NCBI GenBank assembly: GCA_946619805.1
Contig: CAMOMM010000037.1
Location: 1-7,753 of the forward strand
Direction: 5' to 3'
Length of the DNA: 7,753 bases
DNA from: an uncultured Bacillota bacterium
GTDB taxonomy: Bacteria; Bacillota_I; Bacilli_A; Erysipelotrichales; Erysipelotrichaceae
Below are positions 1-6,084 of this stretch, in pieces (the first letter of the stretch is position 1; each line of letters opens with the position of its first letter). The notes under the pieces were generated by a model. It did not search any database and was not told the DNA's origin. It worked only from the letters and a program-made list of their open reading frames with translations. A program made the translations under genes and the position numbers.

Positions 1-54
1 ACCGCTGACCCTCTGCTTGTAAGGCAGATGCTCTCCCAACTGAGCTAAACCTCC
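1..54 (-). tRNA. tRNA-Val (anticodon UAC), 3' part cut off by window edge
   Basis: Read on the minus strand from position 54, the sequence begins GGAGGTT, followed by a D-arm (TAGCTCAGTTGGGAGAGC) and an anticodon arm with stem TCTGC/GCAGA and loop CTTACAA. The anticodon TAC is at 21-19 and decodes Val GUN codons. The variable region and the start of the T-stem are visible, but the T-loop, 3' acceptor strand and CCA lie outside the window. Its promoter is in the gap to the right. Other tRNA genes may follow to the left, but that cannot be seen. Confidence 0.95.
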
Positions 55-72
55 ACTTACCAATGCTTTAAT

Positions 73-102
73 ACTTTAGCATACTTTGACCATTTAAGTC
101 AA
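73..102 (-). promoter_or_regulatory. Probable promoter of the tRNA-Val gene
   Basis: On the minus strand there is a -35-like TTGACT (97-102) and an extended -10, TGCTAAAGT, whose hexamer TAAAGT covers 73-78. The spacer is 18 nt. The predicted start is about 12 bases before the tRNA 5' end at 54, a normal short tRNA leader. The -35 also forms half of a small TTGAC-N7-GTCAA inverted repeat (86-102), which is probably coincidental. Confidence 0.65.
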
Positions 103-131
103 TAAATACTTAAGCCTCAAGCCTATTTATT

Positions 132-158
132 TTGACATTTTTTTTGCTATAATGTCAA
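132..158. repeat. Perfect 8-bp inverted repeat around the -10 box; candidate operator
   Basis: TTGACATT (132-139) and AATGTCAA (151-158) are exact reverse complements separated by 11 bases. The right arm overlaps the last bases of the TATAAT box at 148-153. A dimeric repressor bound here would block RNA polymerase from the gene pair starting at 181. The left arm contains a perfect TTGACA, but only 10 bases separate it from the -10, too close to serve as its -35. I do not recognise the regulator family. Confidence 0.45.
145..153 (+). promoter_or_regulatory. Extended -10 promoter for the two small membrane protein genes
   Basis: TGCTATAAT combines a perfect TATAAT hexamer (148-153) with the TGN extension. 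No good -35 lies 16-18 bases upstream (the region around 124-131 is TATTTATT), so the extended -10 probably carries the promoter. The predicted start near 160 leaves a roughly 20-base leader containing GGAGG (171-175), five bases before the ATG at 181. Confidence 0.65.
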
Positions 159-180
159 TAGTTATTTTTCGGAGGAATTC

Positions 181-567
181 ATGCTTAAGATATATAACCG
201 TAATGCCATAACCAGAGGCCAGAGAATGAACAATGCCATTTTATTCGGCACTGCTGCCGCAATAGTCTGCTGTATAATTCTCTGGGTCGTTTCAAATATC
301 ATAGGTGTATACATGCCGGTACTCTTCATTCCGGCTGCCTATCTGATATCCTGGCTGATCCGCCGCTATGGACGCGGTGTCCAGCTTCAGTTCTCCCTGC
401 TGGCCGTGGGACTTACTGCCCTGGTGATCATCATTACCGATCTTTTCACCTTCCATAACCTGCAGACGATATTGCTGCTGTTTACCAACGGCACCAGCGG
501 CTTATGGAACATCGGCTACCGCGCCGTAGCGCTGATACTGGCCTTTCAGAATGCCCGTGTAATGTAG
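181..567 (+). CDS. Small polytopic membrane protein of unknown function (128 aa)
   Basis: I do not recognise this gene. The ATG at 181 is well supported by GGAGG at 171-175. The protein is mostly hydrophobic: likely membrane segments at residues 19-41, 43-60, 70-89 and 107-123, with a short basic N-terminus (K3, R7, R12, R15) that should stay in the cytoplasm. After the second segment comes an RRYGRG turn (61-66) followed by a hydrophobic helix. That pattern of a paired helix, an Arg/Gly-rich turn and another helix resembles small integral membrane domains found in many uncharacterised bacterial proteins. This is an impression only, not a family assignment. There is no signal peptide, enzyme motif or Cys cluster. 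The next gene starts 10 bases after the stop, and its Shine-Dalgarno overlaps this stop codon, so the two are almost certainly co-transcribed and probably coupled in translation. Confidence 0.85.
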   Translation: MLKIYNRNAITRGQRMNNAILFGTAAAIVCCIILWVVSNIIGVYMPVLFIPAAYLISWLIRRYGRGVQLQFSLLAVGLTALVIIITDLFTFHNLQTILLLFTNGTSGLWNIGYRAVALILAFQNARVM

Positions 568-577
568 GAGAACTACA

Positions 578-922
578 ATGAAGAAATATGGAAATCCCCT
601 GGTCATACTGATCTGCGGCAACCTGCTGTTGTATCTGTTAAGGAACTATGTCCATATTGCCATGATAGATGAGATAGTTGCAGCCTGTACGGCCGTATTG
701 CTGGCGGCTTTCGGCTACACACTGAATACCCCATCCCGCACCATCAGAAAAACCAGCTCCCTGAAGAAGTTTCTGGTTTTCTGCCTCTTCGTGGCTCTGG
801 TTGTCTATTCACTTGGTTATTTTGAGATCGCTGCCGTTACCAGTGTACTGAACCTGCTGGGTTTTGGCAGACTGTTTATGTACATGATGTACGTCTATCT
901 GGGTTTCGCCTTTGCCGGTTAG
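578..922 (+). CDS. Small polytopic membrane protein of unknown function (114 aa)
   Basis: I do not recognise this gene. It begins at an ATG preceded by AGGAG (566-570), which overlaps the stop of the upstream gene, so translational coupling is likely. Predicted membrane segments are at residues 7-22, 28-49, 63-81 and about 84-112. A basic, polar loop (TPSRTIRKTSSLKK, 51-64) separates the second and third segments. The C-terminal segment is rich in Tyr and Met. It shows no obvious sequence similarity to its partner, so this is not a recent duplication. The two may form one membrane complex, an inference from operon structure only. The TAG stop (920-922) overlaps the TAA stop of the facing U32 gene, and no intrinsic terminator is visible between them, so this transcript probably runs into the neighbour as antisense RNA. 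Confidence 0.85.
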   Translation: MKKYGNPLVILICGNLLLYLLRNYVHIAMIDEIVAACTAVLLAAFGYTLNTPSRTIRKTSSLKKFLVFCLFVALVVYSLGYFEIAAVTSVLNLLGFGRLFMYMMYVYLGFAFAG

Positions 923-3267
923 GCAATGCTGCGATAGTAGATCCCGGCAAGCCTGCTGTCTTCATAAGTGCCGTCTGTGACGGCCTTTTTTAATTCCTTC
1001 AGCAGATTTCTTATTTCCGATGATGATTCACTGGAGAAATCAAGTCTGTAGAACGGAACTGAGGTCTGCGTCAGCAGTGAGAACCGCTTAAGCGGGCTGG
1101 ATGTCATGATCGAACAGACACAGTCCTGACAGTCTCTCTGCAGCCGGAAACGGTCAGTTCCCCTTTCCAGATAATAATCAGTTCCGGAATTTCTTTTCCG
1201 GCAGAACAGTTTCTTCTTATTTCCGGCAAAATTACCTACCGGACACTGTTCCGTGATCATTAACGGCAGTTTGCCGTAAACCAGTATTTCGGTACCGGTA
1301 TTATCCCGTAAGCCGTTGATTTCCTGTAAGGATGCCTCAATTGACAGTCCCTTTCTGGCCAGCTTATCCCAGAACTGCCGGGAATAGCTGTTGATGATAT
1401 TACCGGTATAATCCAGATACAGCGGCTTATCAAACCGGCTGAAATGCTCATACTGTCCGATGTTATGAATCAGATACCCGTCTATGTCAAGTTCCCTGAC
1501 CCTGTTAAGGATGTCCCGATATGTCTTCTGGGTATGATCACGCCACAGTCTTGGTACCTTAATGACCCGTTTGCGGCCATGCTGATGAACCGTGCTGATT
1601 GCTTCCGGCAGATCCAGAGAGCCTGTTACCGGCAGATAGACGGTTTCAACTTTCTCTTCACTCAGTACTGCTTCAAGCTGATCCATGTTTTCCACCAGTA
1701 CTGACAGGCGGTATTCTTCTTTATTCTTTTCTTCTTTTAACTGTGGCAATACCGGACGGATGCTGAATCTTTTACTGTTGGTCAGAATCTCTTCATTCAG
1801 CTTCTCAATGGCCCGGTTTCTTAAGGCATTGAGCTGGGATCGGTTAAGGAACAGTCCATCATCCAGAATGACATCAATCTTATCGAACCGGACATTGGTA
1901 TTGCCGGTACGGGAAAGTTGGCTGATGACCGTTTCCCGGGTCAACGGCTGATTAAGTGAAGGCTGAGGCACATCACCTTTGACGGCAACAGCCATATTGC
2001 CATGGCTCAGGATCAAAGAGGATTCAGTCCCCTCCTTAATGATCACCTTACCGGAAACATTCAGTTTCCTGCGGTTATTGTGATAGTCGCGGTTTACCGC
2101 ATCGTTAAGTTCCTTGTTAAAGGTCTGATAGACCCGCTGATTCTTTCTGATCCTGCCTTTTACCTTGAAAACGGCAGTCTGTTCAGCTTTTACCAGCTTG
2201 TTGATGTAGAAACCTGCACCGTTTTCATCATCGCTCCAGATCTCCACCCCATCACCGTTATTCATGTCCTTATTGAATCTTATGGTAACCTGTTCTCTGT
2301 TTGCATCATAGGAAACCACACGCCCCGCAAATACTCCCCAGTTACGCGGATGAACCGGACACATCATGTCAGGGCCACTGCGCATCTTCAGATATCCCGC
2401 AGAAAATCCTCCGCGGTTGAAACTGTACTGCAGGGCCAGCAGGTCTTCATTTTTCAGCTTCATGCGGTTGCCCCTGTAATACTCATCAATGTACTTGCGG
2501 TATGTTCCGGTAACGGTCCGGACATATTCCGGCGCCTTCATTCTTCCTTCAATCTTAAGAGAAGCTACTCCGGCATCCAGCAGTTCACCCAGATTATCGA
2601 TCGTGCAGATATCCTTGGTTGACAGTAAGTGTCCGGTAGCTACTTTTCTGTTTTCTTCCAGCAGATCATATTCCATGCGGCAGTTCTGCGCACAGCGCCC
2701 TCGGTTTCCGCTGCGGTTGCCCAGAACAGATGAAATGTAACACTGACCGGAATAGCTGACACACAGGGCACCGTGAATAAATACCTCAATGCGGACCTTA
2801 GCCTGGCTGCAGATGTTTCTTATTTCCTCAACTGACAGTTCACGGCTTAATACAACCGTTGTCAGTCCCATTTTTTCAAAGGCTCTGACCTCGTCCATGG
2901 AGTTGGCTGTAAGCTGCGTAGAGGCATGAACAGGCATGTCCGGATAACATTGCCTGACTGCTGAAATTGCGCCCAGATCCTGCATTATGAGGCCGTCAAC
3001 GCCCATTACGTAAAGCTGTCCGACAAAATCCAGCATCTGCTGGAACTCACTGTCCTTATACAGCGTATTGACGGTAACATATACCTTTACGCCATAGCTG
3101 TGACAATAGTCGCATACCTTCTCCAGTTCCTCATTGGAGAAGTTATTGGCATAGGCGCGTGCTGAAAACTGCTGTCCGCCCAGATATACGGCGTCAGCCC
3201 CATTCGCAACAGCTGCCTTTACACATTCAAAATTGCCGCTTGGTGCCAGCAGTTCAACTTTAGCCAT
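919..3267 (-). CDS. U32 family protein with DUF3656 region, RlhA-like (candidate 23S rRNA 5-hydroxycytidine synthase)
   Basis: The N-terminal half is a typical U32 ('peptidase U32', collagenase-like) domain, starting ELLAPSGNFECVKAAV and continuing with GADAVYLG, VTVNTLY and the diagnostic FIHGALCVSYSGQC block (164-176). Four conserved cysteines, C169, C176, C192 and C196 (GRCAQNCR), match the likely Fe-S ligands of the family. LKIEGRMKAPEYV (237-249) is another hallmark. The region around 385-500 fits the DUF3656 domain that marks the long subgroup including E. coli RlhA, which hydroxylates C2501 of 23S rRNA; related U32 proteins (TrhP) hydroxylate tRNA U34. At 782 aa it is longer than E. 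coli RlhA (about 650). The C-terminal part has a second Cys set (C675, C689, C713, C716, C718). A peptidase role is possible by old naming, but RNA hydroxylation is more likely. The ATG at 3267 has GAGGAA (3275-3280) nine bases upstream and lies inside the end of the lipoprotein gene (8-bp overlap), so the two are translationally coupled. Confidence 0.9.
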   Translation of the reverse strand: MAKVELLAPSGNFECVKAAVANGADAVYLGGQQFSARAYANNFSNEELEKVCDYCHSYGVKVYVTVNTLYKDSEFQQMLDFVGQLYVMGVDGLIMQDLGAISAVRQCYPDMPVHASTQLTANSMDEVRAFEKMGLTTVVLSRELSVEEIRNICSQAKVRIEVFIHGALCVSYSGQCYISSVLGNRSGNRGRCAQNCRMEYDLLEENRKVATGHLLSTKDICTIDNLGELLDAGVASLKIEGRMKAPEYVRTVTGTYRKYIDEYYRGNRMKLKNEDLLALQYSFNRGGFSAGYLKMRSGPDMMCPVHPRNWGVFAGRVVSYDANREQVTIRFNKDMNNGDGVEIWSDDENGAGFYINKLVKAEQTAVFKVKGRIRKNQRVYQTFNKELNDAVNRDYHNNRRKLNVSGKVIIKEGTESSLILSHGNMAVAVKGDVPQPSLNQPLTRETVISQLSRTGNTNVRFDKIDVILDDGLFLNRSQLNALRNRAIEKLNEEILTNSKRFSIRPVLPQLKEEKNKEEYRLSVLVENMDQLEAVLSEEKVETVYLPVTGSLDLPEAISTVHQHGRKRVIKVPRLWRDHTQKTYRDILNRVRELDIDGYLIHNIGQYEHFSRFDKPLYLDYTGNIINSYSRQFWDKLARKGLSIEASLQEINGLRDNTGTEILVYGKLPLMITEQCPVGNFAGNKKKLFCRKRNSGTDYYLERGTDRFRLQRDCQDCVCSIMTSSPLKRFSLLTQTSVPFYRLDFSSESSSEIRNLLKELKKAVTDGTYEDSRLAGIYYRSIA

Positions 3268-3943
3268 TCAACAGTTCCTCTATTTCATTTCTGATGTCCT
3301 GTTTTATTTTATCATCCAGTATCATGTACGGATCTTCCAGACTGGCAGGTGTACACAGGGACATTCTAATTGCCTTGCCGTTTTCAATTACGATGAAGTT
3401 AGGAGCCCCTACTCTTTTGGCACCCTCAAAAGGCGTACCGTCAAGACTTGTTATCTTTCCGCGGCTGTAATCATTCAGCACGTCTGATGCCATCTTTATG
3501 AATTCATGATAACCCGGCGTCCCTTGTTGGGAAAGATATACTTCATTATTATCATTCAGACTGTATTCATCTCTGATGTCCTTATCCAGATCATTATCAG
3601 GTCTGACATCAACATAGTAGACCTTGCTTATTTTATTCCGGGCACACTCTTCAATGAAAAACGGAATGACACAGCGGCACCATGGGCACCAGTTTGCGCC
3701 AAAATAAACAATGAACGATTCCCCGTTCTTCATTTTCCGGACAATGTCCTCAACCGTTGCATACTCAAAAGGATTGTCCTCATTTATCTTTACCGTGCGG
3801 TAGTTACCGTCATAACCATTGGAAACACCATTAAGAGACTCATATTCTTCCCTGAATCTTCTGGCATCTTCACTGATTTCTTTTGGAACACTGCATCCCG
3901 TCAGCACTAATGCAAATACCAATAAAGCCAATAATTTTTTCAT
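3260..3943 (-). CDS. Thioredoxin-fold lipoprotein with CPWC active site
   Basis: From the chosen start the protein is 227 aa. Residues 1-17 form a lipoprotein signal peptide (two Lys, a hydrophobic stretch, lipobox LTGC), so the mature protein is lipid-anchored at C17 on the outer face of the membrane. A thioredoxin-like domain follows a polar linker: FIVYFGANWCPWCRC (77-91) carries the redox pair C86/C89, and GAPNFIVIENGK (179-190) supplies the expected cis-Pro (P181) and following strand. C91, C100 and C197 are extra cysteines. It probably reduces or isomerises extracytoplasmic disulfides; the partner is unknown. I start at 3943 rather than at the in-frame ATG at 3964 because only the former places the signal peptide at the N-terminus. 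Neither ATG has a Shine-Dalgarno, and a -10 box ends at 3950, so the mRNA may be leaderless. The stop overlaps the start of the U32 gene. Confidence 0.9.
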   Translation of the reverse strand: MKKLLALLVFALVLTGCSVPKEISEDARRFREEYESLNGVSNGYDGNYRTVKINEDNPFEYATVEDIVRKMKNGESFIVYFGANWCPWCRCVIPFFIEECARNKISKVYYVDVRPDNDLDKDIRDEYSLNDNNEVYLSQQGTPGYHEFIKMASDVLNDYSRGKITSLDGTPFEGAKRVGAPNFIVIENGKAIRMSLCTPASLEDPYMILDDKIKQDIRNEIEELLNG

Positions 3944-3949
3944 ATGCTT

Positions 3950-3958
3950 ATTATAACA
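3950..3958 (-). promoter_or_regulatory. Extended -10 promoter for the lipoprotein/U32 operon
   Basis: On the minus strand TGTTATAAT gives a perfect TATAAT (3950-3955) plus a TG extension. Its last base is only six bases from the ATG at 3943, so transcription should start at or within a base or two of the initiation codon. No good -35 is present at the right distance; the -35 position coincides with the -10 of the opposite promoter. An alternative TATAAC (minus strand, 3972-3977) would start transcription near 3965. Confidence 0.6.
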
Positions 3959-3970
3959 TAACATCCGATG

Positions 3971-3979
3971 TGTTATAAT
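3971..3979 (+). promoter_or_regulatory. Extended -10 promoter for tRNA-Gly
   Basis: TGTTATAAT carries a perfect TATAAT hexamer at 3974-3979, ten bases before the tRNA 5' end at 3989. It is the exact mirror of the minus-strand element at 3950-3958, so the two promoters form a 9-bp inverted repeat with a 12-base centre, each occupying the other's -35 position. Simultaneous occupancy by two polymerases seems impossible. Confidence 0.65.
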
Positions 3980-3988
3980 TGTTTATAC

Positions 3989-4062
3989 GCAGGCGTAGTT
4001 CAATGGCAGAACTTTAGCTTCCCAAGCTAACCACGCGGGTTCGATTCCCGTCGCCTGCTCCA
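3989..4062 (+). tRNA. tRNA-Gly (anticodon CCC), complete with encoded CCA
   Basis: The 74-base cloverleaf is complete: acceptor stem GCAGGCG/CGCCTGC, D-stem GTTC/GAAC, anticodon stem TTAGC/GCTAA with loop TTCCCAA, T-stem GCGGG/CCCGT with loop TTCGATT, discriminator T at 4059 and encoded CCA at 4060-4062. The anticodon CCC (4021-4023) reads the GGG glycine codon. The anticodon loop and overall sequence resemble the E. coli glyU type. A rho-independent terminator follows 11 bases later, so this is a single-gene tRNA unit. Confidence 0.97.
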
Positions 4063-4073
4063 TTTTTTATATT

Positions 4074-4102
4074 AAGGGAGGATCACTGATCCTCCCTTTT
4101 TT
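4074..4102 (+). terminator. Strong intrinsic terminator after tRNA-Gly, possibly bidirectional
   Basis: An 11-bp perfect stem (AAGGGAGGATC, 4074-4084, with 4088-4098) closes on a 3-base ACT loop and runs into six T residues (4097-4102). On the plus strand this is a textbook terminator for the tRNA. On the minus strand it begins four bases after the stop of the CWB2 gene, but the tail there is TTAATATAAAAAA, a weak U-tract, so termination of that gene is likely less efficient. Confidence 0.9.
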
Positions 4103-6054
4103 CATTTCTTTAACTCTCTTATTACCGCCGTGCTGTCAAGGTTGAAGATACCCTTAAACAGCTTGTCAGGTACCACGGCTGTGCCGCCGGCGGCTATTCC
4201 CTGCCTGATTCCTCTGTTCATGACAAACAGATTAGCCGGTCCTGACTGCCCGTCTTTTACAAGCAGTAAAGGAGCCTTATGCAGATAACCCAACGGTCCG
4301 GCACATAAGCCGTCCGGGAAGGAATCGCCGTTGGCCACAACGACCATTTCCGTAACATTGAAGAAGAACTGGGCAATGTATTCCGAAGTCTCGTAACGGT
4401 TAAAACCGGATATTCTGGTGGTTGGAATGTAGTGATTGAGCTTGTCTTCAATGTCCAGGCTGACTGCATTGACACCGCCCAGAATAACAAGTTCGGCTGT
4501 GTGGTTCTTCTTGATATAATCGATCTGCTTGTCGGTAACTGAAGTGCCCACCAGCAGGATAGGCTGACCAGAGGCAGATGCTGAAAGGCTGTCGGCGAAA
4601 TTGGTACCGGTTGCCACCAGAATGTATTTCGGTGTGCCGCCGGCTTCCTTCAGTATGGCCATGTTGGTGCCATAGCGGTTGGAACCGGCCAGACGGCTGA
4701 CCTTAAATCCCAGTCCTTTCATGTCATTTTCTATCCTGACTGAAACCGCCTTTTCCCCACCGAGAATGTACACCTGACCACCGGATACCAGTTTATCCTT
4801 GAGATATTTCTCTACATCAGCAGCCCTTGAGTCGTTGATGATGACTATCGGAGCATCTTTGACGGCTGCCAGATAACTGCCGGCCAGGGCATCCGCAAAG
4901 TTGTCACTGCAGGCCAGAATGACACTGTTAAGCTTTGAAACACTGCGCTTATTCCGGTAACTATCCGCAATGGCCATTGATGTACCGAAACGGTTGTCTC
5001 CATATATTCTTAGCAGGTCATATGATGGCAGCGGATTAAAGGTAAAGGTAACGATCATGCTCTGTTGATAGCTTCTGACTTCACTGGAAGCGGTATATAC
5101 TGAACTGTCATAGCCTTTTATGCTGATTGACGGCATTGGTGATGACGGGAAGTAATACATGTCGGCACAGTCAACCGTCATGCTGACTTCATACCGTTTT
5201 CCCGGCTTGAAGGTTTCACCCTTTTCAGGGTATTCATTATCAGTAACGTTCTTCCACATTACCAGATCTGATATGACGTTATACTGGCTTTCATCTGCTG
5301 ATTTCCAGCCATCCGTGACTATCTTCTCACCCAGTGTCGGCAATACCCCACAGATTATCTCAACTTTTCTGATACCGGTATAGCCGTCCCTTACTTTCCA
5401 TCTGGCTGTCACAACAGTATCCCTGTCGACAGTAATCTGTGTACCTGGTTTACCAAGATCCCAGCCATCAAACATCATATGGGGTCCGGGAGCCATGAAT
5501 TCATTGTCCGGGAGAAGATACTTCTCACCATAGTAGACGGTAACAGGTTCCATTTCCCCTATGCCTCCGCCACTGTTAAATTCAACATTATATGCTTCCA
5601 GAGCAGTTTTGAAAGTTATTACTGCTATGCGCTTTGACTGCTGGCTTCCGTAACTGCCCATTTCACATTCATATATGTAGGACATATCCGGAAGCTGGCA
5701 GATCATCTGCTGAACCAGGGCAAATGAATATCCTGAATCAGGCGCAAAACGTGCATGCAGCTGATAAATCTTGTTCTTTTTAAATACGTCACCTTCCTGC
5801 AGATAAACTTCGTCAGTGTAATTGTACCAGACCAGATTGTTTGTCACGGCAGTGTCAATATGATAGCCAACTCCCGTTCCGGGAACATATATTCCCCGCG
5901 TTGTAGCTTTCTGTCCGGTGATTGGAGCCTTAACCCCCATCAGGGTAACTCTGTTGATTTCCGTTTCAGCCTGAACATGCTGAAAACTGCGCTGCATTAC
6001 CGGCAGCATCATCAAAACAGACAGAATAAGAATGAAAAACCTTCTGTACTTCAT
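4102..6054 (-). CDS. Secreted cell-wall-binding protein: duplicated N-terminal domain, Flg_new repeat, three CWB2 repeats
   Basis: Residues 1-29 form a signal peptide ending HVQA|ET. Residues about 33-150 and 228-340 are two divergent copies of one domain; both contain W-x-N-x-T-D-x-x-Y followed by G-x-x-F-K-x-x-K-x-Y. Between them, about 155-220 is a Listeria-Bacteroides/InlB B-type repeat (Flg_new; YNVEFNSGGG ... FDGWDL ... VTARWK). The C-terminal part holds three CWB2 repeats (about 348-442, 453-541, 547-640), with motifs YGDNRFGTS/LAGSNRYGTN/ISGFNRYETS, NFADAL/NFADSL/SFPDGL and ILGGEKAVS/ILGGVNAVS. In clostridia three CWB2 repeats bind wall polymers such as PSII and hold the protein non-covalently on the wall; the N-terminal part would be the functional, outward-facing region. 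Its function is unknown. The ATG at 6054 has GGAGG (6062-6066) seven bases upstream. It lies 30 bases after the ATPase gene with no terminator between, so co-transcription is likely. Confidence 0.92.
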   Translation of the reverse strand: MKYRRFFILILSVLMMLPVMQRSFQHVQAETEINRVTLMGVKAPITGQKATTRGIYVPGTGVGYHIDTAVTNNLVWYNYTDEVYLQEGDVFKKNKIYQLHARFAPDSGYSFALVQQMICQLPDMSYIYECEMGSYGSQQSKRIAVITFKTALEAYNVEFNSGGGIGEMEPVTVYYGEKYLLPDNEFMAPGPHMMFDGWDLGKPGTQITVDRDTVVTARWKVRDGYTGIRKVEIICGVLPTLGEKIVTDGWKSADESQYNVISDLVMWKNVTDNEYPEKGETFKPGKRYEVSMTVDCADMYYFPSSPMPSISIKGYDSSVYTASSEVRSYQQSMIVTFTFNPLPSYDLLRIYGDNRFGTSMAIADSYRNKRSVSKLNSVILACSDNFADALAGSYLAAVKDAPIVIINDSRAADVEKYLKDKLVSGGQVYILGGEKAVSVRIENDMKGLGFKVSRLAGSNRYGTNMAILKEAGGTPKYILVATGTNFADSLSASASGQPILLVGTSVTDKQIDYIKKNHTAELVILGGVNAVSLDIEDKLNHYIPTTRISGFNRYETSEYIAQFFFNVTEMVVVANGDSFPDGLCAGPLGYLHKAPLLLVKDGQSGPANLFVMNRGIRQGIAAGGTAVVPDKLFKGIFNLDSTAVIRELKK

Positions 6055-6084
6055 CTTTATGCCTCCATTTCTTTTTTTGCCAGT

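Noticed and set aside
86..102. TTGAC-N7-GTCAA as a second operator
   Set aside because: The right half is explained as the tRNA-Val -35 box. The short arms and different spacing from the 132-158 repeat make a shared regulator unlikely.
132..153. TTGACA plus TATAAT as a classical sigma-A promoter
   Set aside because: Only 10 bases separate the boxes instead of 16-18. The extended -10 alone is the better explanation.
912..950. Inverted repeat TTGCCGG/CCGGCAA as a convergent terminator
   Set aside because: The 7-bp arms are 25 bases apart inside coding sequence, and neither side has a U-tract.
2002..2622. 206-codon plus-strand open frame antisense to the U32 gene
   Set aside because: It lies wholly inside a well-conserved gene, has no family motifs and no credible ribosome binding site; it is a shadow frame.
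3944..3964. Upstream in-frame ATG at 3964 as lipoprotein start (seven extra residues, MLCYNKH)
   Set aside because: It would bury the signal peptide behind a polar extension, lies upstream of the -10 box at 3950-3955, and has no Shine-Dalgarno.
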